Source: Desulfitobacterium hafniense DCB-2 (GTDB taxonomy: Bacteria > Bacillota > Desulfitobacteriia > Desulfitobacteriales > Desulfitobacteriaceae). Taken from it: DNA of 64,000 nucleotides. Within the stretch, counting starts at the first letter, position 1. Each line of letters starts with the position of its first letter. The notes beneath the pieces were generated by a model that ran no database searches, had not been told where the DNA came from, and was given only the letters and a program-made list of their open reading frames with translations. The position numbers and the translations under genes are program-made. This document shows positions 24,290 through 33,123 of this stretch, one piece after another. The stretch covers positions 1,760,501-1,824,500 of the forward strand of contig NC_011830.1 of assembly GCF_000021925.1 (NCBI RefSeq), read 5' to 3'.

Positions 24290-25456
24290 TTGGGGAATGA
24301 AGCAATCGCAGGTGATGGGCAAAGAAAAAAGTTGATCGGAAAGCTGAGCCTGCTCTTCCTAATGACAATGATCGGGTTAACATTCTTCTCCAATACCATC
24401 AATAACTTTGCTCTGCCCAGGGTCCAGACGGTCCGGCCCACCAACGGGGCGTTAATCAAAGAAATATTCGGGGAAGGGACGGTGGAGGTCAAATCAACCC
24501 GGGAGGAATATGCAGATGCCAATTTGCGGGTCAAGGAGGTCAGGGTGGAGCAGGGGGACAGGGTCAGCAAAGGCCGGACCATCATCATCCTGGACGTGGA
24601 CGGTCTGAAGTCGGATTATCAGGATGAACAGGCCCGCTACCGGCAGCTCCAGCTGTCCCTGGCCGGAGCCCAGGCAGAGCAGGCGCAAAAACAAAGAGAT
24701 TACGATAATCTGAAGGTCCTGTTTGATCATGAAGCCGAAACGGCGGTAAACCTGGAAAATGCCGCCAGGAACCTGGCGGACGCGCAAAGGCACTGTGAGG
24801 ATATTCAGCTTAATCTGGAAATACAGGCCAGAAAGGTGGCTGCTCTGGCCCAACAGGTGGCCAACAACGGCGTGTATACAGCGCCTGTGGACGGCCTGAT
24901 CACAGAACTGAATTTCCCTGCAGGGTCGATGACCAATAGCTCCCTGCCTCTGTTTAAATTGGCTGACCTGGGGCAGGGGTTCCGGCTGATCGTGCCCATT
25001 GACAAGGATTTGCTTGATTATGTCAAACCCGGAGATACGGTGAGTGTGAATATGCTCTCCCTGGGGGATCAGAAAACCGAGGGGACAATCGACAGGATCG
25101 TGGAAAACAGCCGTCATAACGGCGAGGAGAAGGATCTGTGGATCGACGTCTCTCTGGAAGGCCTGAGCGGCGGCGAAAAGGGAGAAATCTATTTAAGCAA
25201 AAAAACCAAGCCTTACGATACCCTCGTACCGAACAGCGCGGTTTATGACGACAGCAGCGGCTCCTATGTCTTCGTTCTGGAATCAAGAAAAGGGCCTTTA
25301 GGGACGGAGAACTATCTGCAAAAAGTAAACGTCAATGTGGAAGACAGGGATCGTGAAATGTCTGCGCTTACAGATATGGTGATGGGTGAAGTGGTGTGGC
25401 AAAGCAATAAACCGGTGGAGGACGGGGACAGGGTTCTAAAGGAGGGGGCAAATTGA
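24290..25456 (+). CDS. HlyD/MacA-like membrane fusion protein
   Basis: A 388-residue periplasmic-adaptor type protein: one N-terminal membrane helix (about 17-36), a lipoyl-like beta domain (about 45-100; LRVKEVRVEQGDRVSKGRTI), an alpha-helical hairpin (about 100-190, rich in Gln/Ala/Glu), then the second lipoyl half (YTAPVDGLITELNFPAG) and beta-barrel. Such adaptors belong to exporters like MacAB, not to sugar importers, yet the gene lies inside a MalFGK-type operon. Its TTG start follows GGGAGACAGGAAA. The stop codon overlaps the next start (TTGA). Confidence 0.85.
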   Translation: MGNEAIAGDGQRKKLIGKLSLLFLMTMIGLTFFSNTINNFALPRVQTVRPTNGALIKEIFGEGTVEVKSTREEYADANLRVKEVRVEQGDRVSKGRTIIILDVDGLKSDYQDEQARYRQLQLSLAGAQAEQAQKQRDYDNLKVLFDHEAETAVNLENAARNLADAQRHCEDIQLNLEIQARKVAALAQQVANNGVYTAPVDGLITELNFPAGSMTNSSLPLFKLADLGQGFRLIVPIDKDLLDYVKPGDTVSVNMLSLGDQKTEGTIDRIVENSRHNGEEKDLWIDVSLEGLSGGEKGEIYLSKKTKPYDTLVPNSAVYDDSSGSYVFVLESRKGPLGTENYLQKVNVNVEDRDREMSALTDMVMGEVVWQSNKPVEDGDRVLKEGAN

Positions 25457-26883
25457 AACCGGCTCAATTGAAACAGGATAAATCAGCCTACCCGGCCTAT
25501 CTTGTTCTGGCCCTGGGTCTATTGGTCTTAACCTGGAGCACTCTTCTGGGGTCATCCCTGCCTGCTCAATTGGCGGATCTTGGCGGCCTGCACAAAACCG
25601 GCAAAATCACCGCCACTTGGCTGGGCGGCTCCCATCAGCCGGAAGAAGGGTCCTTTTCCCTGCAAGATCTGAGGCAGCTTAGCCAATACAGCCTCCGGGA
25701 CTACGATCTGGCTTACGCCATGGAAGCTTCAACTTCTGCCGCTTATCAAAAGAATCAGAGCCCGGCCCAGGTGCTGGGGGTGAATGACCGGTATGCTCAA
25801 TTCCAGCAAATCAACATGCGTTCAGGCAATTTTTTAACCTTCGAACAGGAAAACCAGCAGGTGGCCGTCATTGATGAAGAGCTGGCCCAGGCACTTTTTC
25901 AGAACGGCAATGTGGTGGGCCTGGAGATAGAACTGTATGGCCGGGAATTTAAGATAGTCGGGGTGGCCGGGAATGACCGTTTTCTGATCGGGACTCTGAC
26001 GGACCGGGGCTACGGCACTTTGTACATACCGGCGAAAAAACTGTTGGAACTGGAAGCGGATGCCCGCATAACCTCATTGGCAGTGGCAACCAAGGATGCC
26101 GGTACCACAGGCCGCAATACCGCCGTTTTGGCCTCGGCCCTGGCCTCCATCGGCCAGGACACGGCCAACTACAAAATCATCGATTATAATCTGGCGGGTC
26201 TCCTGATGGAACAAGGGAATCAGCTGCGCCATTTTGGGGCGGGGACGGTGGCCATGGTGATGCTTTTCAGCTTGCTCAGGCGAAAAATAAAGGGTATTGA
26301 TCATTTCTGCCGCCTGAGACTCCGGGATAACTATTGGTGGGAGATGATCAAGGGGGACGCCGTCAGGCTTGTGTTTGGTATAGCGGCGGTATCGGCCCTT
26401 GCTGCCGTGCTGCTGCTGGTCTGGAAATCAATCAGCTTTAGCTTATATATTCCGCCGCAGAACATTCCCAATGAACTGATTGATGTTTCATTTTGGGCCG
26501 ACCTCATTAAGAAGGGGATTGAAACCAGGCAGCAAAGCGCCGGCTATGCAGCGCCGCCCGGAGAAGTTCAGCTGAATGTCCTTAATACCATCCAGAACTG
26601 GAACTTGTTTTTAAACATCTTTCTGGGTTGGCCGCTGTTCTTGCTGGGACTCTACCAGACCCAGCTGTTGCAGGAAAAGCTGCTCAAAGTGGAAGTGTTC
26701 TGCAGTATTTTCCTGCTGGCCGCCTTAAGCCTGGGTACTGCCTTGCTATGGCTCATCAAAATGCCCCTTGTCATGGAGACCGGGGAGGTGTTGCTGGTAT
26801 TCAGCTCTGTATTTTTAACCGTGGTTACTTTTATTGATAGGAGGGCAGCAGATGGCGGGTTTACATCTGAAAAATTTAGCTAA
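25453..26883 (+). CDS. MacB-like permease with periplasmic core domain, no own ATPase
   Basis: A 476-residue membrane protein. One helix (about 16-36) precedes a large extracytoplasmic domain resembling the MacB periplasmic core (about 40-270, with AVIDEELAQALFQNGNVVGLEIEL and FKIVGVAGN), followed by about four helices in the C-terminal half. The usual FtsX pattern (three helices after the core) is loosely kept. It is translated from a TTG overlapping the adaptor stop codon, and the next gene, a MalK-type ATPase, starts inside its 3' end. Assignment beyond MacB-like is uncertain. Confidence 0.7.
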   Translation: MKPAQLKQDKSAYPAYLVLALGLLVLTWSTLLGSSLPAQLADLGGLHKTGKITATWLGGSHQPEEGSFSLQDLRQLSQYSLRDYDLAYAMEASTSAAYQKNQSPAQVLGVNDRYAQFQQINMRSGNFLTFEQENQQVAVIDEELAQALFQNGNVVGLEIELYGREFKIVGVAGNDRFLIGTLTDRGYGTLYIPAKKLLELEADARITSLAVATKDAGTTGRNTAVLASALASIGQDTANYKIIDYNLAGLLMEQGNQLRHFGAGTVAMVMLFSLLRRKIKGIDHFCRLRLRDNYWWEMIKGDAVRLVFGIAAVSALAAVLLLVWKSISFSLYIPPQNIPNELIDVSFWADLIKKGIETRQQSAGYAAPPGEVQLNVLNTIQNWNLFLNIFLGWPLFLLGLYQTQLLQEKLLKVEVFCSIFLLAALSLGTALLWLIKMPLVMETGEVLLVFSSVFLTVVTFIDRRAADGGFTSEKFS

Positions 26884-27973
26884 GACCTACCCCGGCGGGG
26901 TTGCGGCAGTCAGGGATTTCTCTCTGGAAATCAAGGATCAGGAATTTTTAATCCTGGTAGGTCCCTCCGGCTGTGGCAAAACAACCGTTTTAAGGATGAT
27001 AGCCGGGCTGGAGGAGATTTCAGCCGGTGAATTATATATTGACGACCGGCTGGTTAATGAGGTGGCCGCCAAGGACCGGGATATCGCCATGGTTTTTCAA
27101 AATTACGCTCTTTATCCCCATCTGTCGGTCTATGACAATATGGCTTTTGGACTTAAGTTGAGAAAACTGCCCAAGGTCGAGATCAGGAAAAATGTAGAGG
27201 AAGCGGCCAGGATTCTGGGACTTGAAGCTCTGCTTCAGCGCAAACCCAAGGAACTTTCCGGCGGGCAAAGGCAAAGGGTGGCCCTGGGGCGGGCCATTGT
27301 CAGGAAACCCAAGGTTTTCTTGATGGATGAGCCGTTGTCCAACCTGGATGCCCAGCTGAGAACCCAGATGAGAATAGAAATTGCCAAACTTCACAAAAAT
27401 CTGCAGACAACCTTTGTTTATGTAACCCATGATCAAACCGAAGCCATGACCATGGGCACCAGAATCGTGGTGATGAAGGACGGCCTGATCCAGCAAATCG
27501 ACAGCCCCCAAGCCATCTATGACCATCCGGTCAATATGTTTGTGGCCGGTTTTCTAGGCAGCCCGGGGATGAACTTTCTGGAAGTTTTGATGATCGAGGA
27601 AAAGGGCTGTATTTATGCCAAGCTGGCCGACGCCCTGCTGCCTGTTCCTGCTGCCGGGGGACAAAGATTAAAAGAGCAGGGGTATCTGGACCGGAAAGTG
27701 GTCCTGGGGATCAGAGCGGAACATCTCTGGGGCAGCGGAGATTTTGGGGACCGTCATTCCGAGTGGGCATTGGAGGGAAGGCTGGAGTTCAGCGAATTGA
27801 GAGGGGCTGAGACTTACCATTATGTAAGGATCGCCGGCAGGGAGGTGGTTGTCAGGGTGAGTCCGGAGCTGCGCGCCGCAACCGGACAGGAAGTCAGGGT
27901 AGGTTTTAATATGGCCAAGGCCCATTTTTTCGATCAGGAAAATGGGGTGAATATCTGTATTCTGAATAATTAA
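26852..27973 (+). CDS. ABC transporter ATP-binding protein, MalK/UgpC type
   Basis: A 373-residue ATPase with Walker A (GPSGCGKTTV), Q loop (FQNYALYPHLS), signature (LSGGQRQRVALGRA), Walker B (VFLMDEPLSNLD) and H loop (YVTHDQTEAM), plus the C-terminal OB-fold/TOBE region (about 235-373) that regulates MalK-type subunits. The ATG at 26852 sits behind AGGAGGG; the gene overlaps the upstream permease by 32 nt. It is the only ATPase in the operon, so it may power both the MalFG-like and the MacB-like membrane parts. Confidence 0.92.
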   Translation: MAGLHLKNLAKTYPGGVAAVRDFSLEIKDQEFLILVGPSGCGKTTVLRMIAGLEEISAGELYIDDRLVNEVAAKDRDIAMVFQNYALYPHLSVYDNMAFGLKLRKLPKVEIRKNVEEAARILGLEALLQRKPKELSGGQRQRVALGRAIVRKPKVFLMDEPLSNLDAQLRTQMRIEIAKLHKNLQTTFVYVTHDQTEAMTMGTRIVVMKDGLIQQIDSPQAIYDHPVNMFVAGFLGSPGMNFLEVLMIEEKGCIYAKLADALLPVPAAGGQRLKEQGYLDRKVVLGIRAEHLWGSGDFGDRHSEWALEGRLEFSELRGAETYHYVRIAGREVVVRVSPELRAATGQEVRVGFNMAKAHFFDQENGVNICILNN

Positions 27974-27991
27974 AGGAAAAGGGGTGTTTTA

Positions 27992-29371
27992 ATGATCAAA
28001 AATAAATGCGGAGTTATTCTAAGCCTGGTTCTGATCCTGGGCATAGGGGTATTTACTGTCGGCTGCGGCAATACTCAGGCTGCCGGGGGAGCAAATGATC
28101 CTAATTCCCTGACCATTGCGGTGGTGAGCAAAGATACGTACCTGGATACGGCGGTAAAAAAGTTTGCAGAACTTCATCCCGGCGTTAGGGTGGAAGTGAA
28201 AGAATACACTTCCAGTACTTCGGAAAAAGGTGAAGGTGTCAGGGCGGCGGAGTCCGGGGATATTGAAAAATATGTCACGGCTATGAATACCCAGCTCATG
28301 TCCGGCCAGGGCAGCGATATTATTTTATTGAACAACCTGCCCTATCAGACCTATGCGGATAAGAATCTTTTAGTTGATTTGGGCGGGCTGATGCAGTCGG
28401 ATCAAAGCTTCGACAGGGGCAAGTACTACCAGAATATTTTCAAGGCTTTAGAGTACAAAGATAAACTCTATGGGCTGCCGGTTAATATCAGCATCGATAT
28501 GATTGCCGCCGATCAAACCTTACTGGCTGATTCCCAGGTGTCAATCGACGACAGCAACTGGGATTGGCAGGATTTTGTCAGGACGGCGGAAAAGATCATG
28601 AACGACAAGCAAAACGGGGAAACCCAGGGGATGTATGCCTTGGCCGGGATGGATGAAAAAAGACTGATTGGGACGCTGGTTAAAGAAAACTATGATAAAC
28701 TGGTCGATCCGGAGAAGAAGACTGCCAATTTTACCGGTCAGGAATTTCTTGATTTACTTTCCTTAAGTAAATATCTGATTGACCACAAACTGGTGAATAC
28801 GGATACGGCCCAGACCAACATTATGGACATGGCCGCCCGGGGTAAACTTGTTTTTAATTTCACTTCTCTGCAAGGGTTTTGGGCTTTGCAAACGACCAAG
28901 GCGATTTTCAGCGAGGGTGTTCAGCTTTTAAAGCCCCCCGGAAACGTGTCCTTTGCCACGGATTCCCTGTATGGGATCAGCAGTCAATCGGCCCATCAGG
29001 TACTGGCCTGGGAATTTTTGAAATTTTTGGTCTCTGATGAGATGATGACTCAGGGAGGACTGCCGATTAATAAGAGTGTGCTTCCCCAGGTTGCCCAGAA
29101 TTTCACCCAGGCTATCCAAACAAGAGGTGGGAAAATGATGATCAAGGACGACGGCATTCCCGGTCAATCAATAACACTGCAACCCCCCACCCAGGAGGAT
29201 GTGGATTATCTGGAAAACCTGCTCAGTCAAGCGAAGGTCTACATCGGAACGGACCAGAAGATTATTGCCATTGTTCAGGAAGAAACCGCGGCCTTCTTTA
29301 CAGGACAGAAGACAGCGGAGGTGACTGCCCAATTGATTCAGGACAGGGTGAGCACCTACTTAAATGAATGA
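27992..29371 (+). CDS. Extracellular solute-binding lipoprotein (CUT1 family)
   Basis: A 459-residue family 1 solute-binding protein. Signal peptide and lipobox (TVGC, Cys at about 25) tether it outside the membrane; then SLTIAVVSKDTYLDTAVKKFAELHPGVRVEVKEY opens the first lobe and GLPVNISIDMIAADQTLL the hinge region. It is last in the ABC operon, 18 nt after the ATPase. The ligand is unknown; CUT1 proteins bind oligosaccharides or glycerol phosphates, and a cell-wall fragment would suit the van context (inference). Confidence 0.88.
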   Translation: MIKNKCGVILSLVLILGIGVFTVGCGNTQAAGGANDPNSLTIAVVSKDTYLDTAVKKFAELHPGVRVEVKEYTSSTSEKGEGVRAAESGDIEKYVTAMNTQLMSGQGSDIILLNNLPYQTYADKNLLVDLGGLMQSDQSFDRGKYYQNIFKALEYKDKLYGLPVNISIDMIAADQTLLADSQVSIDDSNWDWQDFVRTAEKIMNDKQNGETQGMYALAGMDEKRLIGTLVKENYDKLVDPEKKTANFTGQEFLDLLSLSKYLIDHKLVNTDTAQTNIMDMAARGKLVFNFTSLQGFWALQTTKAIFSEGVQLLKPPGNVSFATDSLYGISSQSAHQVLAWEFLKFLVSDEMMTQGGLPINKSVLPQVAQNFTQAIQTRGGKMMIKDDGIPGQSITLQPPTQEDVDYLENLLSQAKVYIGTDQKIIAIVQEETAAFFTGQKTAEVTAQLIQDRVSTYLNE

Positions 29372-29376
29372 ACGCC

Positions 29377-29410
29377 AAAGAGCACCGAGCAGTTCGGTGC
29401 TCTTAGTTTA
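29377..29410 (+). terminator. Terminator of the hybrid ABC operon
   Basis: An 11-bp stem (AAGAGCACCGA / TCGGTGCTCTT) with a short loop lies 6 nt after the binding-protein stop codon, followed by a short T-rich stretch. Confidence 0.75.
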
Positions 29411-29600
29411 AAAGGCGAGTTTATCAAATTTTCATAAATTCCATAGCAATTTTTCACTTTTGCCAAGGTGGCAGTTTATTTCTGGCTGTAATAATTAAGA
29501 ATGTAAATTCTGCAGCTCGATTACGTCTTTTTGCCTGTTTGTCGCGAGCTTGTTCTATTTTAGAAAAAAGGACATGCTAACCTAAGGGAGGGGTGTCTGG

Positions 29601-30302
29601 ATGACAAAAGAAAAAATTCTGATCGCCGACGATGAGGTGGAGCTTGCGGAACTGGTCAAAGACTTTTTAAGCGACGAACAGTATGAGGCTTTGGTCGCCA
29701 GGGATGGTCATGAGGCCCTGGAGCTGTTCAGGATGAACCAGCCCCAGCTGGTGATTCTGGATATCATGATGCCCGGCCTTGATGGGATGGAGGTCTGCCG
29801 GAGGATCCGCGCCGAATCCAATGTCCCCATCATCATGTTAAGCGCGAAAAAGGCCGAGGTGGATAAAATCCTCGGCTTGGGACTGGGGGCGGACGACTAT
29901 ATTGTCAAGCCCTTCAGCCCCGGTGAAGTGGTGGCCAGGGTGAAGGCTCAATTGCGCAGATTCAAGATGAGCGCTGTTCCCGAGCCCAAAACCCGGCTCT
30001 TGTCATACAGCGGTCTGGAAATTGATGTGCAGGGGTATGAGGCGGCCTTGGCCGGCCGTCCTCTGGAGCTGACCACCAAAGAATTCGAATTGCTGCGGTT
30101 TCTGGCCCTGCACCCCAATCAGGTCTTGACCCGGGAGCAAATTTTTGCCAATGTTTGGGGGTTTAATGAAAGCGGTGATTTAAATACCGTGACCGTCCAC
30201 ATTAAGAAACTGAGAGAAAAAATCGAATCGGACCTCGCCAATCCCACATTTATCAAAACCGTTTGGGGCGTGGGCTACAAGTTCAGTGGAGGGGCAAAAT
30301 GA
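29601..30302 (+). CDS. OmpR-family response regulator
   Basis: A 233-residue regulator: receiver domain with Asp54 (VILDIMMPG), Lys in the IVKPF loop, then a winged helix (about 135-230; LTTKEFELLRFLALHPNQVLTREQI, ending TVWGVGYKF). It is more distant from VanR than the copy at 20278, but of the same subfamily. An ATGA overlap couples it to the kinase. It lies directly after the ABC operon and probably controls it or responds to the same signal. Confidence 0.92.
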   Translation: MTKEKILIADDEVELAELVKDFLSDEQYEALVARDGHEALELFRMNQPQLVILDIMMPGLDGMEVCRRIRAESNVPIIMLSAKKAEVDKILGLGLGADDYIVKPFSPGEVVARVKAQLRRFKMSAVPEPKTRLLSYSGLEIDVQGYEAALAGRPLELTTKEFELLRFLALHPNQVLTREQIFANVWGFNESGDLNTVTVHIKKLREKIESDLANPTFIKTVWGVGYKFSGGAK

Positions 30303-31357
30303 AGCTGGATATCCGGGTGAAATTCATCCTGTCCTTTTTTGTTATCCTCTTGATTCCGGTGTTAATGACTCCGGCGGCAGTTGGCAGTAATTTGGATGCC
30401 GGCGGGCAAGATATATCTTTACGAATTGTCATAATAGGGATACCCTTTGTGGGTTACTTTGCAGTCTTATCCTGGTATCTGACCAGGAATTATCTGCTCC
30501 CGCTGCAACAATTGCTGGAAGCTACCCAAAAGATTGCCGAGGGGAATCTGGATTTTTCTATCTCTTATCAAAAAGAAAATGAAATGGGTGCCTTATGTGA
30601 GGCTTTTGACCTGATGCGGCAGAACTTAAAGGCTTCCCTGGAACAGCAAAATCATTTGAATCATTCCCGCCAAGAGCTGATTGCCAGCATTTCTCATGAT
30701 TTGAGGACTCCGCTGTCCTCCATCAGGGGCTATGTGGAAGGTTTGCCGAAAGCGGTCCATGATCCAGAGAAGCTGAACCGCTATCTGAGTGTGCTTAAAA
30801 ATAAAACCGCGTTGCTGGATACTTTGATTGAAAGGCTCTTTGAGTATTCCCAGCTGGACATGGACGATTCCCAAGGGGCCTTCTGCCTCTGGGATGCCAA
30901 GGAAATGCTGGAATCCATCCTTGCCCCTGTGGAACTGGAATTTGCGGATCAGCTGGTTCAACTGCTGCTGGCCAGACCGTTTCCCTCGGTGCCCATTGAG
31001 GCCAATCCGGACCAGATCGCCCAGGTGTTTGATAATTTAATCAGCAACGCCAGGCGATATCTGGGGGAAAAAGGAACCATAGCCATTGCAGCCAAGGTGG
31101 AGGGGGCTGATTTGCATATTTCCGTAACGGATGATGGGACAGGCATAGCACCGGAAGATTTGCCCCATGTGTTTGACCAATTTTACCGGGCGGAAAAATC
31201 CCGCTCCAGGAGCTTCGGGGGAGCGGGGCTGGGCCTGGCCATCTGCCAAAAGATCATCGAAAACCATGGAGGGGAAATATGGGCGGAAAGCGAAGTGGGG
31301 GTTGGGACCCGCTTCAGCCTCAGGCTGCCTGTTCTCACCCAGAATGATTGTGACTAA
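30299..31357 (+). CDS. Sensor histidine kinase
   Basis: A 352-residue kinase with two N-terminal membrane helices (about 9-27 and 42-60) separated by a very short outer loop, a HAMP domain (about 62-115), H box (SISHDLRTPLSS; His133) and ATPase domain (DNLISNARRY, FDQFYRAEKSRS, GGAGLGLAICQ). With almost no extracytoplasmic domain it resembles intramembrane-sensing kinases that detect transporter state or envelope stress, which suits the adjacent ABC operon. The start ATG overlaps the regulator stop codon. A decayed piece of a very similar kinase lies at 40810. Confidence 0.9.
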   Translation: MKLDIRVKFILSFFVILLIPVLMTPAAVGSNLDAGGQDISLRIVIIGIPFVGYFAVLSWYLTRNYLLPLQQLLEATQKIAEGNLDFSISYQKENEMGALCEAFDLMRQNLKASLEQQNHLNHSRQELIASISHDLRTPLSSIRGYVEGLPKAVHDPEKLNRYLSVLKNKTALLDTLIERLFEYSQLDMDDSQGAFCLWDAKEMLESILAPVELEFADQLVQLLLARPFPSVPIEANPDQIAQVFDNLISNARRYLGEKGTIAIAAKVEGADLHISVTDDGTGIAPEDLPHVFDQFYRAEKSRSRSFGGAGLGLAICQKIIENHGGEIWAESEVGVGTRFSLRLPVLTQNDCD

Positions 31358-31399
31358 AAACGACTTTGGAGCAGCAGCTTCTAAAATGAGGTGACTAAC

Positions 31400-31798
31400 A
31401 TGGAAAACGCAAAAAATCTCAAACCCGCCGGCAAAAGCACGGCCCGCAGCATCCTGGAATGGGTCGGGGTTATAGTTATCGCTTTTGCTTTATCCTGGCT
31501 GATTCGCACCTTTGTCATCGAACCCCGTTATGTTCCCAGCGGCTCCATGCTGCCGACGATTCAGCTTCAGGACCGGCTTATCGTGGATAAGTTCTTTTTC
31601 AAGTATTTCGATGAGCTTCATCCGGGAGATGTCATTGTCTTCCACCCGCCAAGCGAAGCCCATGCTTCCGATGATTTTATCAAGCGCCTGATCGCTCTGC
31701 CCGGGAATGGGGATTTTTGCCCATCGACAGCATCACGGGCAGAACCCTTTTCCGCTATTGGCCTTTTGAACGTTTCGGGACTCTGGCCCGCTAAGTGA
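31400..31798 (+). pseudogene. lepB: Signal peptidase I gene with internal deletion
   Basis: The front is normal signal peptidase I: one membrane helix, box B with the catalytic serine (PSGSMLPTI) and box D with the lysine (FIKRLIALPG). After LPG the expected middle, including the GDNR-S-DSR box E, is missing. The tail continues in another frame: WGFLPIDSITGRTLFRYWPF and onward to a TAA at 31792. The junction lies near 31707-31712. A deletion of roughly 50-60 codons with a frameshift explains this. The intact frame reads into nonsense and ends at 31798. It is almost certainly inactive. The ATG at 31400 follows GAGGTGACTAAC. Confidence 0.85.
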
Positions 31799-31801
31799 GT
31801 G

Positions 31802-31952
31802 ACCATTGATTTGAATGCCCGGGAGGTCATAAAAGGCCGACACTTATTGAGCTGACCAGCAAAGAGTTTGAATTGTAAATACAAGTGATCTAAAATAAAA
31901 ATGTATCGCTCCGGCGCGGCTGGTTGTATGAGAAGGTATGGGAAAATGCCTA
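31802..31952 (+). pseudogene. Remnant of a response-regulator output domain
   Basis: Fragments of an OmpR-type winged helix are readable in changing frames: TIDLNAREVIKGRHL, then IELTSKEFEL one frame over, a stop, and later WLYEKVWENA. These match the start, recognition area and loop of such domains. The frameshift and stops show it is dead. Together with the broken signal peptidase it marks a decayed stretch behind the two-component genes. Confidence 0.6.
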
Positions 31953-32011
31953 GAAAAGCCGTCACGGAAAATAAATACGTCATTTATTATGGGGTATGAA
32001 AGGAGAACGTT

Positions 32012-32338
32012 ATGTTAGGAGCAGATTGGCTGAATATAGGGAGCTTGGTGTTTGGACTGATTGCCTGGGCGCTACCGGTGGTTATTCTCGCTCAGGGCAA
32101 TAAGGCCAAGGCAAGGAATCGGGTTGCATTTTGCGCCGCAGCAAGCCTCAGTGCCTGTGCTATCGCCTTGTGGATGCAAATTCTCTATACCGATCATCTG
32201 GTAAAAATAGAGGATTGGTCGGCACTTATGGATACTTCCTCCGCAGTGGCTTTGGTTGCAGGCTTACTTCTCACAGTTGCAATTGCACTTAATGCCATTA
32301 CTTTTATTGTATATCGTGGAAAACAATTAAAAGACTGA
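32012..32338 (+). CDS. Small membrane protein of unknown function
   Basis: A 108-residue protein with three likely membrane helices (about 8-27, 39-56 and 77-98). The ATG follows GGAGAACGTT. I do not recognise a named family. It is alone, between pseudogene debris and a minus-strand lipoprotein gene. Confidence 0.65.
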   Translation: MLGADWLNIGSLVFGLIAWALPVVILAQGNKAKARNRVAFCAAASLSACAIALWMQILYTDHLVKIEDWSALMDTSSAVALVAGLLLTVAIALNAITFIVYRGKQLKD

Positions 32339-32438
32339 GTAACGCCGATTACCGGTTAAAGTATGCAGGGCAAGGCTACTACTTCAACCACATTAAACGA
32401 GGGGATGTTGTTGTTTCCAGGCGTTCGGTCATAAGGAG

Positions 32439-32861
32439 CTAGCGGGCGATTGGATCCATTCCCAATACTTCTTCAGTGGCCTTATCGACATAAACAGCTA
32501 TTGCGATACTTCCCCAGATATCATCTTCCATTTCAAAGACAACTTTAAGCGTATCCATTCCTTTAATATTTATTATCTCATCCGCTTTATAAACGTTATG
32601 ATCATCGGTGTACTTGGTCTCGATTACTTGGGCGGTTTCCCATTCTTTGACTTTGGCTTCTTGATTTTTTAGCCATTGAAAGGCTGTATTTCTGATTTTT
32701 GTTTTGTCGATCTGATCCTGATCTGAGGCTGTTGGATTCTGGCTTGCATCGGCTTGACTCTGGATTGCTGGATCAACAGTACTATTTTTGGCCGGTGTAC
32801 ACCCTGTGATTCCGGTGAAAACAAGCAATCCTGTCAGAGCGAGTACGAAAATTAATTTCAT
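32439..32861 (-). CDS. Putative lipoprotein of unknown function
   Basis: A 140-residue protein with a signal peptide and lipobox (ITGC, Cys at about 21), a Gln/Asp/Ser-rich linker (25-55) and a compact C-terminal domain of about 85 residues with alternating strands (VIETKYTDDHNVYKADEIIN; IAIAVYVDKATEEVLGM). The strong site AAGGAAGGTGCTCC precedes the ATG. No neighbour suggests a role. Confidence 0.7.
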   Translation of the reverse strand: MKLIFVLALTGLLVFTGITGCTPAKNSTVDPAIQSQADASQNPTASDQDQIDKTKIRNTAFQWLKNQEAKVKEWETAQVIETKYTDDHNVYKADEIINIKGMDTLKVVFEMEDDIWGSIAIAVYVDKATEEVLGMDPIAR

Positions 32862-33048
32862 TGGAGCACCTTCCTTACTTTAGTTATTAGATTAGACGGA
32901 CATTACTAAAAGGATCTCTCTTGATAATAGCTGGTAAATAAATCCTGGAATAGAAACAGGGATAAGGTATATTCCAGAAGATTTATGGGATAGATTGCTA
33001 TCGACATATTGTATGGATTCCAGCTTTGGAGGCACTGCTTTTAATATC

Positions 33049-33103
33049 TTGACAATATCGATATTCGATGTTATCCTGTTGGTAAACTATATCGATATTC
33101 GAT
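33049..33103 (+). promoter_or_regulatory. PadR promoter with duplicated operator
   Basis: TTGACA (33049-33054) and TATCCT (33072-33077) are 17 nt apart. The 15-bp word ATATCGATATTCGAT occurs twice: in the spacer (33055-33069) and just past the start point (33089-33103). Two identical sites bracketing the -10 box fit autorepression by the PadR protein encoded next. Confidence 0.78.
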
Positions 33104-33123
33104 ATTTATGAAGGAATGATGAC

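Noticed and set aside
32341..32438. A short frame reading NHIKRGDVVVSRR, faintly like the RGDVVV strand of signal peptidase I.
   Set aside because: Only a handful of residues match, no catalytic motif is present, and the frame lacks a start. It could be another piece of the decayed signal peptidase but cannot be supported.
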